Positions 46,982 through 56,444 of a stretch of 64,000 nucleotides of DNA are shown here, in pieces. The DNA is from Ramlibacter pallidus (GTDB lineage: Bacteria; Pseudomonadota; Gammaproteobacteria; Burkholderiales; Burkholderiaceae_C), in assembly GCF_015070875.1 (NCBI RefSeq), contig NZ_JADDIV010000001.1, positions 1-64,000 of the forward strand, written 5' to 3'. The notes beneath the pieces were generated by a model. That model made no database searches, was not told where the DNA came from, and saw only the letters and a program-made list of their open reading frames with translations. How positions within the stretch are numbered: position 1 is the stretch's first letter; each line of letters starts with the position of its first letter. The translations under genes were made by a program, and so were the position numbers.

Positions 46982-48136
46982 ATGCGCATGTGGCCGTCCC
47001 CCGTCCAGGCCCTCGCCATCGCCGCCAAGGAGTGGCGCGTGCTGCTGCGCAACCCGCATGGCCTGGTCACGCTGTTCCTGATGCCGGCCATCTTCCTGCT
47101 GGTGATGTCCTTCGCTCTCAAGGGCACCGTGGCGGGGAAGGCGCCCTTGCCGGTGACCGGCTGGGTGCAGGAAGACGACAGCGGGTTCGCGACGCAGTGG
47201 GCGCAAGGGTGGCTGGCCAAGCATCCGGCCCACCGCTATGCGACGCGCGACGAGCTGCGGCAGGCCCTCAAGGACATGCGGGTGGCCGCCGGCGTGGTGG
47301 TGCGCGCGCCGCTGCTCGACGCCGCCACGGGCCGACCGGACCCCGGCCGCATCGAGCTGTGGCTCGGCCACCGCCTGCAGCCGGCGGCCGCGGGACGCCT
47401 GCAGGCCGAGCTCTCGCTGTCGCTGCTGCAGGCGCGGGCGGCGGAATCCGCGCCGGCCACGGAAGCGAATGGCATCGCGATGCGCTATCTCTACGAAGTC
47501 GAATCGGGCCGGCGCCTGACGGCGGTGCAGCAAAGCGTGCCCGCCTGGCTGATCTTCGGCATGTTCTTCGTGGTCATCCCGGTGGCCGGCGTGCTGGTGC
47601 AGGAGCGCAACGAAGGCACGCTGGCGCGCCTGGCGACCCTCGGCGTGCCGCCCGCGTCGCTCCTGGCCGGCAAGCTGGGGGCCTTCATGGCCGTCAACGC
47701 GGTGCAGCTGGTGTTCATGCTGCTGGTGGGCCGCTGGCTGGTGCCGCTGCTGGGGGGCGACGCCCTGCGGCTGGACATCCACGGCGGCTGGTTCCTGGCG
47801 ATGGTGGCCGCCACCAGCGCGGCCGCCGTCGGGCTGGCGCTGCTGATCGCCAGCGCCACGCGCAACTTCGAGCATGCCGCGGCGCTGGGGGGCGGCGTGA
47901 ACGTCCTGCTGGCCGCCGTGGCGGGAGTGATGGTGCCGCGGGCCCTGATGCCACCCGGGCTGCAGGAGGTTTCCGCCGCCTCGCCCATGGGCTGGGCACT
48001 CGACGGGATGCAGGCGGTGTTCCTCGGCGCCCCGCAGGCGTCGGACGTCCTGCCGCGCGCGGGGCTGCTGCTCGCCTTCGCGGCCCTGTGCCTGGGTGCC
48101 AGCGCCTGGCTGCTGCGGCGGCCGACGGCCGACTGA
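46982..48136 (+). CDS. ABC-2-type permease
   Basis: A 384-residue membrane protein with one N-terminal helix (LVTLFLMPAIFLLVMSFALK), a periplasmic loop of about 150 residues, then five helices starting LIFGMFFVVIPVAGVLVQER with the coupling RNEGTLARLATLGV. YhhJ/DrrB-type permease that pairs with the preceding ATPase. No adaptor gene is present, though the long periplasmic loop could itself contact partners. It converges on murB with 9 bp between stops. Confidence 0.91.
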   Translation: MRMWPSPVQALAIAAKEWRVLLRNPHGLVTLFLMPAIFLLVMSFALKGTVAGKAPLPVTGWVQEDDSGFATQWAQGWLAKHPAHRYATRDELRQALKDMRVAAGVVVRAPLLDAATGRPDPGRIELWLGHRLQPAAAGRLQAELSLSLLQARAAESAPATEANGIAMRYLYEVESGRRLTAVQQSVPAWLIFGMFFVVIPVAGVLVQERNEGTLARLATLGVPPASLLAGKLGAFMAVNAVQLVFMLLVGRWLVPLLGGDALRLDIHGGWFLAMVAATSAAAVGLALLIASATRNFEHAAALGGGVNVLLAAVAGVMVPRALMPPGLQEVSAASPMGWALDGMQAVFLGAPQASDVLPRAGLLLAFAALCLGASAWLLRRPTAD

Positions 48137-48145
48137 AGGACGCTT

Positions 48146-49186
48146 TTAGACCACCACCGGCTCCGGCTCCAGCCGGATGCCGAAGCGCTCGTAGACGCTC
48201 GTCTGGATGGCGCGGGCCAGCGTCACGACCTCGCCGCCGGTCGCCCCGCCCCGGTTCACCAGCACCAGCGCCTGCTTCTCGTAAACGCCCGCCTGGCCCA
48301 CCGACTTGCCCTTCCAGCCGCAGGCGTCGATCAGCCAGCCGGCGGCGAGCTTCACGCTGCCGTCGGGCATGGGGTAGTGCACGATGTTCGGCTCGCGGCC
48401 GATGATGTCCTGGCACTGCTCCGGCGTGACGGTGGGGTTCTTGAAGAAGCTGCCCGCGTTGCCGATCACCCGCGGGTCCGGCAGCTTGGCGCTGCGGATG
48501 GCGCACACCCAGTCGTAGATCTGCCTGGCCGTCGGCGCCTGCACCCCGGTTTCGGCCATCTTGCGCTGCAGGTCGATGTAGCCCAGCACCGGCTTCCAGG
48601 GCTTGGGCAGGCGCATCCGCACCCGCAGGATCAGCGCGCGCCCGGCCAGGCCGAAATCGCTGCCGCGCGCCGGCGAATGCTTGAACACGGAATCGCGGTA
48701 GCCGAAGGCGCACTGGGTGGCGTCCAGCGTGAATTCGCGCCCGGTCACCAGGTCGATCGCGTCCAGCGACTCGAAGCGGTCCTGCAGCTCGATGCCGTAG
48801 GCGCCGATGTTCTGCACCGGGGAAGCCCCCACCGTCCCGGGGATCAGGGCCAGGTTCTCCAGCCCGCCCAGGCCCTGTTCCATCGTCCAGGTGACCGCCT
48901 CGTGCCAGTTCTCGCCGGCCCCGAACTCCACGATTGTCGCCTTGGGGCCGTCCTCCAGCACCCGGCGGCCGGCGACTTCGACCTTCAGCACCACGGCCTT
49001 CACGTCCCCCGTCAGCACGATGTTGCTGCCACCGCCCAGGACGAACTTGGGTTCGGCGCCCAGTTCCGGGTGCGCCAGCAGGGCGTGGACGTCCTCGGCC
49101 CCCCGCACGCGCACCATGTTCCGCGCCCGGGCGACGATGCCGAAGGTGTTGTGCGGCTGCAGCGGGGCGTTGGTCTCGACGATCAT
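48146..49186 (-). CDS. murB: UDP-N-acetylenolpyruvoylglucosamine reductase
   Basis: A 346-residue type I MurB, FAD enzyme that makes UDP-MurNAc. N-terminal [16 protein letters not shown] loops [11 protein letters not shown] and [22 protein letters not shown] region, catalytic Ser in [10 protein letters not shown], and the tail glutamate in [12 protein letters not shown] context. It is divergent from yajQ by 52 bp. Confidence 0.96.
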   Translation of the reverse strand: MIVETNAPLQPHNTFGIVARARNMVRVRGAEDVHALLAHPELGAEPKFVLGGGSNIVLTGDVKAVVLKVEVAGRRVLEDGPKATIVEFGAGENWHEAVTWTMEQGLGGLENLALIPGTVGASPVQNIGAYGIELQDRFESLDAIDLVTGREFTLDATQCAFGYRDSVFKHSPARGSDFGLAGRALILRVRMRLPKPWKPVLGYIDLQRKMAETGVQAPTARQIYDWVCAIRSAKLPDPRVIGNAGSFFKNPTVTPEQCQDIIGREPNIVHYPMPDGSVKLAAGWLIDACGWKGKSVGQAGVYEKQALVLVNRGGATGGEVVTLARAIQTSVYERFGIRLEPEPVVV

Positions 49187-49238
49187 GGGAGAATTGTGGC
49201 CCAAGCCGCTACCCCGGCCGTGCAGGAGGAATTCGCAA

Positions 49239-49724
49239 ATGCCGTCGTTCGATACCGTGTGTGAGCCCAACATGGTGGAGGTGAAGAACGCCGTGGAGAA
49301 CGCCGCCAAGGAGATCGCCACGCGGTTCGACTTCAAGGGCACCTCCGCCGGCATCGAGATCAAGGAGAAGGAGATCACCCTGACCGGGGATGCCGATTTC
49401 CAGCTCCAGCAGGTCCTGGACGTGCTGCTGGCCAAGCTGGCCAAGCGCAACGTCGACGTGCGGTTCCTGGACAAGGGCGACGTCCAGAAGGCGGGCGGCG
49501 ACAAGGTGAAGCAGGTCGTCAAGGTCCGCAGCGGCATCGAGCCGGAACACGCCAAGAAGATCCAGAAGCTGATCAAGGACAGCAAGGTGAAGGTGCAGGC
49601 CGCCATCCAGGGCGACGCGGTGCGCGTCACCGGCGCCAAGCGCGACGACCTCCAGGCGACGATGGCCCTGGTGCGCAAGGAAATGGCCGAGCTGCCCTTG
49701 TCGTTTACCAATTTCCGGGACTGA
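49239..49724 (+). CDS. yajQ: YajQ-family nucleotide-binding protein
   Basis: A 161-residue YajQ protein with its usual beginning [20 protein letters not shown], followed by [20 protein letters not shown] and the end [11 protein letters not shown]. Xanthomonas relatives bind cyclic-di-GMP and act with LysR regulators; E. coli YajQ binds GTP/tRNA. AGGAGGA at 49224-49230 is a strong ribosome site. 2 bp before the retropepsin-like gene. Confidence 0.94.
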   Translation: MPSFDTVCEPNMVEVKNAVENAAKEIATRFDFKGTSAGIEIKEKEITLTGDADFQLQQVLDVLLAKLAKRNVDVRFLDKGDVQKAGGDKVKQVVKVRSGIEPEHAKKIQKLIKDSKVKVQAAIQGDAVRVTGAKRDDLQATMALVRKEMAELPLSFTNFRD

Positions 49725-49726
49725 CC

Positions 49727-50365
49727 ATGAAGCGGCTGTTCGCCCTCGCCCTCGCCTTCTGCGCGGCCGGCGTCTTCGCCCAGTCCGTCGCCCTCCAGGG
49801 CATGCTCGGCAGCAAGGCGCTGCTGATCGTCGACGGCGCACCCCCCAAGGGTGTCGCGGTCGGGGAAACGCACAAGGGGGTGAAGGTGCTGGCCACCGGC
49901 GGCGACGAGGCCACGGTCGAAGTCGGCGGCAAGCGCCAGACCCTGCGCGTCGGCGATGCGCCGGCCAGCGTGGGCGGCAGTGGCGGCGGCGGGCGCGGCA
50001 ACAAGATCGTGCTCACCGCCGGCAGCGGCGGCCACTTCCTCACCCAGGGGGCCATCAACGGGCGCGCGACGCAGTTCATGGTGGACACCGGGGCCACCTC
50101 CGTGGCCATGGGAGCCGCCGAGGCCGAGCGCCTCGGCATCGACTACCGCAAGGGCCAGATCGGCCGCGGCAGCACGGCCAACGGCGTCGTCACGGCGTAC
50201 TACCTGAAGCTCGCTTCGGTGCGCATCGGCGACGTCGAGGTGTACGACGTCGACGCCGCGGTCCTGCCCGGGAGCATGGGCCACGTCCTCCTGGGCAACA
50301 GCTTCCTCACCCGCTTCCAGATGACGCGCCACAACGACCAGATGGTGCTGGAGCGGCGCTACTAG
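49727..50365 (+). CDS. Retropepsin-like aspartic protease, exported
   Basis: A 212-residue protein with a signal peptide (cut after GVFA) and a clan AA aspartic protease domain at about 95-205: catalytic FMVDTGATSVAM with Asp120, flap region GRGSTANGVVTAYY, and HVLLGNSFLTRFQM. A single DTG half-site implies a homodimer. The N-terminal 25-80 region is a small beta domain (SKALLIVDGAPPKGVAVGE). Periplasmic substrates are unknown. Confidence 0.87.
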   Translation: MKRLFALALAFCAAGVFAQSVALQGMLGSKALLIVDGAPPKGVAVGETHKGVKVLATGGDEATVEVGGKRQTLRVGDAPASVGGSGGGGRGNKIVLTAGSGGHFLTQGAINGRATQFMVDTGATSVAMGAAEAERLGIDYRKGQIGRGSTANGVVTAYYLKLASVRIGDVEVYDVDAAVLPGSMGHVLLGNSFLTRFQMTRHNDQMVLERRY

Positions 50366-50372
50366 GCCACGC

Positions 50373-51977
50373 TTGCCCGACCCGACCCTGCCCGGCTCCC
50401 CTCCCCGCCCGCCCGAGAGCGCCTTCGGCCCCTTGCAGGGCCCGGTGTTCCGCATGCTGTGGTTCACCTGGCTCGCGGCCAACACCACGATGTGGATGAA
50501 CGACGTGGCGTCGGCCTGGCTGATGACGTCGATCGCCCCTTCGCCGCTGTGGGTGGCGCTGGTGCAGAGTGCGTCCACCCTTCCGGTCTTCCTCCTCGGC
50601 TTGCCCAGCGGCGCGCTGGCCGACACCGTGGACCGGCGGCGCTACTTCATGTTCACGCAGTTCTGGGTGGCCGCGATAGCGACGCTGCTGTGCGTGGTCA
50701 TCCTGCTGGACCGCCTGACCGCGCCGCTGTTGCTCGTGCTCACTTTCGCCAACGGCATCGGCCTGGCGATGCGCTGGCCGGTGTTCGCGGCCATCGTGCC
50801 GGAGGTGGTCAGCCGGCCGCAGCTGCCGCAGGCGCTGGCCCTCAACGGCATCGCGATGAACGCCTCGCGCATCGCCGGTCCGCTGATCGCCGGCGCGCTG
50901 ATCGCCAGCGTCGGCAGCGCCTATGTCTTCGTGCTGAACGCGGCGCTTTCCATCCTGGCCGGCATCACCATCATGCGCTGGAAGCGCGTGCACCAGGAGA
51001 GCCCCCTGGGCCGCGAGCCGCTGGCGAGCGCCATGCGCGTGGGCGTGCAGTTCGTCCGGCAGTCCGGCCGCATGAAGGCCGTGATGGTGCGCATCGCCAT
51101 CTTCTTCCTGCACTCGACGGCGCTGATGGCCATGCTGCCGCTGGTCGCCAGGGGACTGCCGGGCGGAACGGCCGGCACGTTCACGGTGCTGCTCGCGTCC
51201 ATGGGCGTCGGCGCCGTGACCGCGGCGGTCCTCATGCCGCGCATCCGCAACTGGCTGCCGCTGCAACCACGCGTGCTGGCGGGGACGGCGGTGCAGGCCG
51301 TCGCCGCCGTGATCGTCGCCTTCGCGCCCAACATCTCCGTGGCCGTGCCGGCGATGGTGTTCGGCGGCGCCGCATGGATCACGGTGGCGAATTCGCTGAC
51401 CGTCGCGGCGCAGATGGCGCTGCCGGACTGGGTGCGCGCGCGCGGCATGTCGATCTACCAGATGGCGCTGATGGGGTCCACGGCGGCGGGTGCCGCCCTG
51501 TGGGGCCAGGTGGCGACCTGGACCAGCGTGCACACGTCGATAGCGATCTCCTCGGTCACCAGCGTGGTGGCCATGGTGCTCGCCCAGCGGATGACGATGG
51601 ACCGCGGCACCGAGGAGGACCTCACGCCCTCGCACGTGCTGAAGGTGCCCGAGATGCAGGAGCCGCCGCGCGCCGGGCGCGTGCAGGTGCGGGTGGAGTA
51701 CCTGATCGACCCGCAGCGCGCCCCGGAATTCCTGGCGCTGATGCAGGAAAGCCGGCGCAGCCGCCTGCGCCAGGGCGCGCTCGACTGGCAGCTGCTGCAC
51801 GACCTCTACGAGCCGGGCCGCTACGTGGAGCAGATCATCGACGCGTCCTGGACGGAGCACCTGCGCCGCTTCGACCGCATCAGCGCCGCCGACGTGCAGC
51901 TGCGCGACAAGCGCCTGGCCTTCCACGTCGGCGAGGAGCCGCCGAAGGTGAGCCGCTACCTGATCGAGCAGGAGTAG
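50373..51977 (+). CDS. MFS transporter with C-terminal monooxygenase-like domain
   Basis: A 534-residue protein of the MFS_3/EntS-related family. Twelve helices with AWLMTSIAPSPLWVALVQSA and the loop LPSGALADTVDRRRYFMF, followed by about 110 cytosolic residues (RVEYLIDPQRAPEFLALMQE, LDWQLLHDLYEPGRYVEQII) resembling a ferredoxin-like stress/ABM domain. That tail is usual in this family. TTG 50373 is the start; ATG 50454 would cut the N-terminal cytosolic part. Cargo unknown. Confidence 0.85.
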   Translation: MPDPTLPGSPPRPPESAFGPLQGPVFRMLWFTWLAANTTMWMNDVASAWLMTSIAPSPLWVALVQSASTLPVFLLGLPSGALADTVDRRRYFMFTQFWVAAIATLLCVVILLDRLTAPLLLVLTFANGIGLAMRWPVFAAIVPEVVSRPQLPQALALNGIAMNASRIAGPLIAGALIASVGSAYVFVLNAALSILAGITIMRWKRVHQESPLGREPLASAMRVGVQFVRQSGRMKAVMVRIAIFFLHSTALMAMLPLVARGLPGGTAGTFTVLLASMGVGAVTAAVLMPRIRNWLPLQPRVLAGTAVQAVAAVIVAFAPNISVAVPAMVFGGAAWITVANSLTVAAQMALPDWVRARGMSIYQMALMGSTAAGAALWGQVATWTSVHTSIAISSVTSVVAMVLAQRMTMDRGTEEDLTPSHVLKVPEMQEPPRAGRVQVRVEYLIDPQRAPEFLALMQESRRSRLRQGALDWQLLHDLYEPGRYVEQIIDASWTEHLRRFDRISAADVQLRDKRLAFHVGEEPPKVSRYLIEQE

Positions 51978-51987
51978 CCGGCGCGGC

Positions 51988-52635
51988 TCAATGCGCCGCG
52001 CCGGCTTCCTTCTTCTTCGCGCCCAGCCGCGATTCGGTGCCCTTGAGCAGCCGGTCGATGTTGGCGCGGTGCCGCCAGGCCAGCAGCAGCGCCATCGCGA
52101 ACAGCGCCATCGTGACCGGCCGCTCGGCGTACCACTTCAGCCGGTCGCCGAACAGGTAGTACAGCGGCGCGAAAGCGGCCGCCACCAGCGAAGCCAGCGA
52201 GGAATAGCGGAAGAAGACCGCGATGATGATCCACGTCAGGCCCGTGGCGACGCCCAGCAGCCAATGCACCCCGAACACCACGCCGATGAAGGTGGCGACG
52301 CCCTTGCCGCCCTGGAAACGGAAGAACACCGGGTAGAGGTGGCCCAGGAAGGCGGCGAGGCCGACCATGGCCATCGTGCCCTCTTCCATGCCGTAGCGCG
52401 CGCCGTACAGGCGCACCAGCAGGACGGGCACGAAGCCCTTCATCGCATCGAGCAGCAGCGTGACGATGGCCGCGGCCTTGCTGCCGGAGCGCAGCACGTT
52501 GGTCGCGCCCGGGTTCTTGCTGCCGAAGGTGCGCGGGTCCGACAGGCCCATGACCTTGCTGACGATGACGGCGAAGGCCAGCGAGCCCACCAGGTAGGCC
52601 GCGACCACGGCGGCCGCGGAATACACCATGTCCAT
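51988..52635 (-). CDS. plsY: Glycerol-3-phosphate acyltransferase
   Basis: A 215-residue membrane enzyme that acylates glycerol-3-phosphate with acyl-phosphate, the first step of phospholipid synthesis. Motifs in order: SLAFAVIVSKVMG, GSKNPGATNVLRSG, GHLYPVFFRFQGGKGVAT and FFRYSSLASLVAA. GAGGGAG precedes the ATG at 52635. Third in an AKR-ybaK-plsY run on the minus strand. Confidence 0.95.
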   Translation of the reverse strand: MDMVYSAAAVVAAYLVGSLAFAVIVSKVMGLSDPRTFGSKNPGATNVLRSGSKAAAIVTLLLDAMKGFVPVLLVRLYGARYGMEEGTMAMVGLAAFLGHLYPVFFRFQGGKGVATFIGVVFGVHWLLGVATGLTWIIIAVFFRYSSLASLVAAAFAPLYYLFGDRLKWYAERPVTMALFAMALLLAWRHRANIDRLLKGTESRLGAKKKEAGAAH

Positions 52636-52663
52636 GCGGTCTCCCTCGTTGTTGTGTGCGCGG

Positions 52664-53155
52664 CTATTCTGCCAGCGCGCACTGCACCGGCTTCGCGCCG
52701 AGCAGGCGCACGCAGACCTGCGGTTCGATGCCGACCAGGTAGCCGCGCCGGCCGCCGTTGAGCACGATGCGCGGCAGCGCCAGGATCGTCTCCTCGATGT
52801 ACACCGGCATCGCCTTGCGCGTGCCGAACGGCGAGGTGCCGCCCACCAGGTAGCCGCTGTGGCGGTTGGCGACTTCCGGCTTGCAGGGCTCGACCGACTT
52901 GGCGCCGATCTGGCGCGCCAGGTTCTTGGTCGACACCTTGCGGTTGCCATGCATCAGCACGACGAGCGGACGCGCCTTCTCGTCCTCCATGACGAGCGTC
53001 TTCACCACGGTGAAAGGATCGAACCCGAGCACTTCGGCGCTGTGCTGCGCGCCGCCGTGCTCCAGGTATTCGTAAGGATGCTCGGTGAAGCCGACGCCGT
53101 TCGCCTTGAGGAAGGCGGTCGCCGGCGTCTCGCTGACGTGCTCCTTCTTCGCCAT
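52664..53155 (-). CDS. ybaK: Cys-tRNA(Pro)/Cys-tRNA(Cys) deacylase
   Basis: A 163-residue YbaK/EbsC-type editing protein that clears mischarged Cys-tRNA(Pro). It starts SETPATAFLKANGVGFTEHP; the catalytic Lys lies in FTVVKTLVM, with VLMHGNRKVSTKNLA and YLVGGTSPFGTRKAMPVYI. It starts 1 bp after the aldo/keto reductase stop. Confidence 0.93.
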   Translation of the reverse strand: MAKKEHVSETPATAFLKANGVGFTEHPYEYLEHGGAQHSAEVLGFDPFTVVKTLVMEDEKARPLVVLMHGNRKVSTKNLARQIGAKSVEPCKPEVANRHSGYLVGGTSPFGTRKAMPVYIEETILALPRIVLNGGRRGYLVGIEPQVCVRLLGAKPVQCALAE

Positions 53156-53156
53156 G

Positions 53157-54215
53157 TCACGCCGCCGGGTCGCGCATCTCCCAGCGGATGCGGTCGATGG
53201 CCGCCAGCAGCTCGGGCGGCAAGGTCGTGCCGAAGGCGTCGATGTCCTCGTCCAGCTGCGCCAGCGTGGACACGCCGATGATGGTGCTGGCGACGCGCCA
53301 GTTGGTATAGCACCAGGCCAGGGCCATGCGCGTGGGCGTCAGGCCGTGCTCGCGCGCCAGCGCGTTGTAGCGGCGCGCGGCTTCCAGCGCCTCCGGACGC
53401 CCCCAGCGCTGGGTGCGGGCCCGCTCGGAAAGCAGCAGGCGCGCGTTGCGGGGCGTCTCCGGGTGGTCCAGGCCGCGGTCGTACTTGCCGGTCAAGGCAC
53501 CGAAGGCCAGCGGCGAGTACGCCAGCAGCGAAACGCCCAGCCGGTGCATCGTCTCGTCGAGGCCGTTGTCGACGCCGCGGCTCACCAGCGCATACGGGTT
53601 CTGCACCGTGGCCACCCGCGCCAGCCCGTGCTGCTCCGCCAGCCGCACGAACTCGTGCACGCCATAGGGCGTCTCGTTCGACAGGCCGATCGCCCGCACC
53701 TTGCCTTGCCGCACCAGGCCGTCCAGCGCCTGCAGCTGCTCGAGGATCGGGGTCTGGGTGCGCTCCTTCTGCGGGTCGTAGTAGATCTCGCCGAAGGACG
53801 GCACGGTGCGTTCCGGCCAGTGGATCTGGTACAGGTCGATCACGTCGGTCTGCAGGCGGCGCAGCGAGGCCTCGCAGGACCGCACGATGTCCTGCGGCGT
53901 GAGCCCCTGCCCCTCGCGGACCCAGGGCATGCCGCGCGACGGGCCCGCCACCTTGGTGGCCAGCACGATCTTCTCGCGCAGCCCTGGGCGTGCCGCCAGC
54001 CAGCGGCCGATGAAGGTTTCGGTGCGGTTGAAGGTCTCGGCCTTGGGCGGCACCGGGTACATCTCCGCGGTGTCCAGGAAGTTGATGCCGCGCTCGACGG
54101 CGCGGTCCAGGATCGCCTGCGAATGCGGTTCGTCGACCTGGTCCCCGAAGGTCATGGTGCCGAGGCAGATGGGGGTGACGCGCAGGTCGCCCTGGCCGAG
54201 CTGGAGGGTTTGCAT
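53157..54215 (-). CDS. Aldo/keto reductase (Tas-like)
   Basis: A 352-residue NADPH-dependent oxidoreductase of AKR family Tas. Catalytic tetrad regions: FLDTAEMYP (Asp, Tyr), LATKVAG (Lys) and DLYQIHWPER (His), with the cofactor end STIIGVSTLAQLDEDI. The physiological carbonyl substrate is unknown. ATG 54215 matches the family start (MQTLQLGQGDLRVTPICLGT). Confidence 0.92.
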   Translation of the reverse strand: MQTLQLGQGDLRVTPICLGTMTFGDQVDEPHSQAILDRAVERGINFLDTAEMYPVPPKAETFNRTETFIGRWLAARPGLREKIVLATKVAGPSRGMPWVREGQGLTPQDIVRSCEASLRRLQTDVIDLYQIHWPERTVPSFGEIYYDPQKERTQTPILEQLQALDGLVRQGKVRAIGLSNETPYGVHEFVRLAEQHGLARVATVQNPYALVSRGVDNGLDETMHRLGVSLLAYSPLAFGALTGKYDRGLDHPETPRNARLLLSERARTQRWGRPEALEAARRYNALAREHGLTPTRMALAWCYTNWRVASTIIGVSTLAQLDEDIDAFGTTLPPELLAAIDRIRWEMRDPAA

Positions 54216-54264
54216 GAGGTTACAGCGGTGACAGGCGGATGGATCGGTCGAGCATATTAGCGGC

Positions 54265-54999
54265 ATGCCGGAAGGCCCATCGATCGTCATCCTCAAGGAA
54301 CAGGTCACGCAGTTCGTCGGCCGCACCATCGAGCGCGTCTCGGGGAACACGACGATCGAGAAGGACCGCCTGCTGCACCAGGAGGTGGAGGCCTTCCGCA
54401 GCTGGGGCAAGCATTTCCTGGTGGAGATGCCGGACTTCTGCCTGCGCGTGCATTTCATGCTGTTCGGCAGCTATCGCATCAACGAGGAGAAGAGCTGGGC
54501 CGTCCCGCGCCTGTCGCTGGGGTTCGACAACGGCGCGCTGAACCTCTACGCCTGCTCCGTGCGCTTCATCGAGGAACCGCTGGACCTGGTGTACGACTGG
54601 TGGGCCGACGTCATGTCGGAGCACTGGGACCCGGCGCTCGCGCGCAGGCGCCTGCGTTCGGTGCCGGACATGCTGGCCTGCGACGCGCTGCTGGACCAGG
54701 ACATCTTCGCCGGCGTCGGCAACATCATCAAGAACGAGGTGCTGTTCCGCATCCGCGTGCACCCGCTGTCCACGGTGGGCGCCCTGCCCGCGCCCAAGCT
54801 GCGCGAGTTCGTCGACCAGGCCCGCCAGTACAGCTTCGACTTCTACGAATGGAAGAAGCAGTTCGTGCTGAAGAAGCACTGGCTCGCGCACACGAAACGG
54901 ACGTGCCCGCGCTGCAACATCCCGTTCGTCAAGGCGCATCTCGGGCGCACGCAGCGCCGCAGCTTCTACTGCGAGAACTGCCAGGTGAAGTACACCTGA
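54265..54999 (+). CDS. nei: Nei/Fpg-family DNA glycosylase (endonuclease VIII)
   Basis: A 244-residue base-excision glycosylase/AP lyase. N-terminal nucleophile Pro2-Glu3 in MPEGPSIVILKE, helix-two-turn-helix LLDQDIFAGVGNIIKNEVLF, and a C-terminal zinc finger CPRCNIPF...CENC. MPEGP with VRFIEEP rather than Fpg-type loops points to the Nei branch. Divergent from the aldo/keto reductase by 49 bp. Confidence 0.9.
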   Translation: MPEGPSIVILKEQVTQFVGRTIERVSGNTTIEKDRLLHQEVEAFRSWGKHFLVEMPDFCLRVHFMLFGSYRINEEKSWAVPRLSLGFDNGALNLYACSVRFIEEPLDLVYDWWADVMSEHWDPALARRRLRSVPDMLACDALLDQDIFAGVGNIIKNEVLFRIRVHPLSTVGALPAPKLREFVDQARQYSFDFYEWKKQFVLKKHWLAHTKRTCPRCNIPFVKAHLGRTQRRSFYCENCQVKYT

Positions 55000-55009
55000 A
55001 GGCGCGTGG

Positions 55010-56374
55010 CTACTGGATGTCGCCGGAAGCGGTGGCGGGACCGTCGATGACGATCTCGGCGGCGGGCGCGGCCGGCGCGACCGGGGCCGGCGGCGCGACC
55101 TCGCGCGCCGCGGGACGTTCCCGTTCCCTCTCGCGCTCGGGCGCGGCCTCGGCGGCGCGCGGCGTGGCGGGAGCGCGCCGCACCACCGGCCGGTCTTCCT
55201 CGGCCTGCGCGCTCAGCTGCGCACGGCGCTGCGCATACCAGCGCTGCAGGCACTCGCGGTCCTGGCACGCTTCCTCGCGGCGCTGCCATTCCGCGTCGCT
55301 GTCCCTCTGGAAGGCGCGCGCATCCGGCGCCGCCCGCTTGGCCCGTTCATGGATGCGGCCCAGTTCGCGGTCCTGCCGTGCGAGGTCCTCGTCGGCGCAG
55401 ATCAGCTTCTCGGTGGTGGAGCGCGCCTTGCTGCAGTCGAACGAGGGCGAGGTGCGCCGCTCTTCGCGGCGGGGCTGCGGCTCGGGTTCGCTGCGCGCGG
55501 GCGGCACGGCGGCGACGCGCTCCGGGGCAGCCGCGGCCGGCCCGGGCTGAGGCCCCGGCGCGGGCCGGGGTTCAAGCTTGGCCACCGGCGCGGCAGCGAC
55601 CTGCGCCGCGGGAGCCGGCGCCGCGGCAGGCGGCGTCACGGCCGCGGCCGGAGGCGCGACGGCGGTCGCGGGTGCGGGCGCCGCGGGCCGGGCCGCGTTT
55701 CCGGCCACCCTGGTGTCCTCGGCGGCCTTGCTCGCCTCCGCCGCAGGCGCGGCGGGCAGTGCCGGCAGGCTCCCGCCCGCCAGCTGCTGCAGCTGGTCCA
55801 GTCCCTGCTGGGCGAAGCGCGTGCGCTCGTGCTCCGGCCCCTTGTGCGTGCGGTACAGCGCCAGGCTGCTGGCATACAGCTGCTGGGCGCGCTGGAGCAT
55901 GGCGTCGCGCTTGGGCACTTCCGGCGACGCGGCGACCTGCGCGTAGTGCCGGCCCAGCTGGTAGTGCGCGTCCGCCAATGGCAGAGGATCGCCCTGGACG
56001 TTCTGGGCGGAGCGGCACGCCATCAGGAACGCCGTTTCCGCGTCGCGCGGCTTGCCGGCGGCGGCGGCTTCCTTGCCGGAGAGGATCAGCGTGTTGACGG
56101 CGCTGGCCGTGCGGCCCTGCAGGTCCTTGTCGAGCGGCAGCAGGCCGTCCTCGCGGTTGGCCGCCGCAACGATGGGAACGAAGCCGCAGTCCACGCGCGG
56201 CGCCGCCACCGCGACCGGGGTGGCGGTGGCCGAAGGGCCACGGCTGGTGTTCGCCGCCGCCACGTCGTCCGCACCGACGCGGTCGCGCGTGGCGCCGACG
56301 ATCGCCAGTGCCGCAATGAGGCCGGCCCCGAGGCCCGCCGCGAAAACACCCCCACGCCGCCAGTTGATCGCCAT
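55010..56374 (-). CDS. LprI-like (DUF1311) domain protein with proline/alanine-rich linker
   Basis: A 454-residue protein: one N-terminal helix (GGVFAAGLGAGLIAALAIVG), a tetratricopeptide-like region (residues 95-200, PLPLADAHYQLGRHYAQVAA and RAQQLYASSLALYRTHKGPE), a long Pro/Ala linker, and a C-terminal Cys-rich segment (SFDCSKARSTTEKLICADED ... EACQDRECLQRWYAQR) typical of lysozyme-inhibitor LprI-like domains. Periplasmic and envelope-facing. Lysozyme binding is inference. It converges on nei. Confidence 0.8.
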   Translation of the reverse strand: MAINWRRGGVFAAGLGAGLIAALAIVGATRDRVGADDVAAANTSRGPSATATPVAVAAPRVDCGFVPIVAAANREDGLLPLDKDLQGRTASAVNTLILSGKEAAAAGKPRDAETAFLMACRSAQNVQGDPLPLADAHYQLGRHYAQVAASPEVPKRDAMLQRAQQLYASSLALYRTHKGPEHERTRFAQQGLDQLQQLAGGSLPALPAAPAAEASKAAEDTRVAGNAARPAAPAPATAVAPPAAAVTPPAAAPAPAAQVAAAPVAKLEPRPAPGPQPGPAAAAPERVAAVPPARSEPEPQPRREERRTSPSFDCSKARSTTEKLICADEDLARQDRELGRIHERAKRAAPDARAFQRDSDAEWQRREEACQDRECLQRWYAQRRAQLSAQAEEDRPVVRRAPATPRAAEAAPERERERERPAAREVAPPAPVAPAAPAAEIVIDGPATASGDIQ

Positions 56375-56444
56375 GGCCGCGAGACTATCGGCCCGGCAGG
56401 CGCGGCCCGGCGGGACGCCGCTGGCGGCTGGCGACAGACCGCTC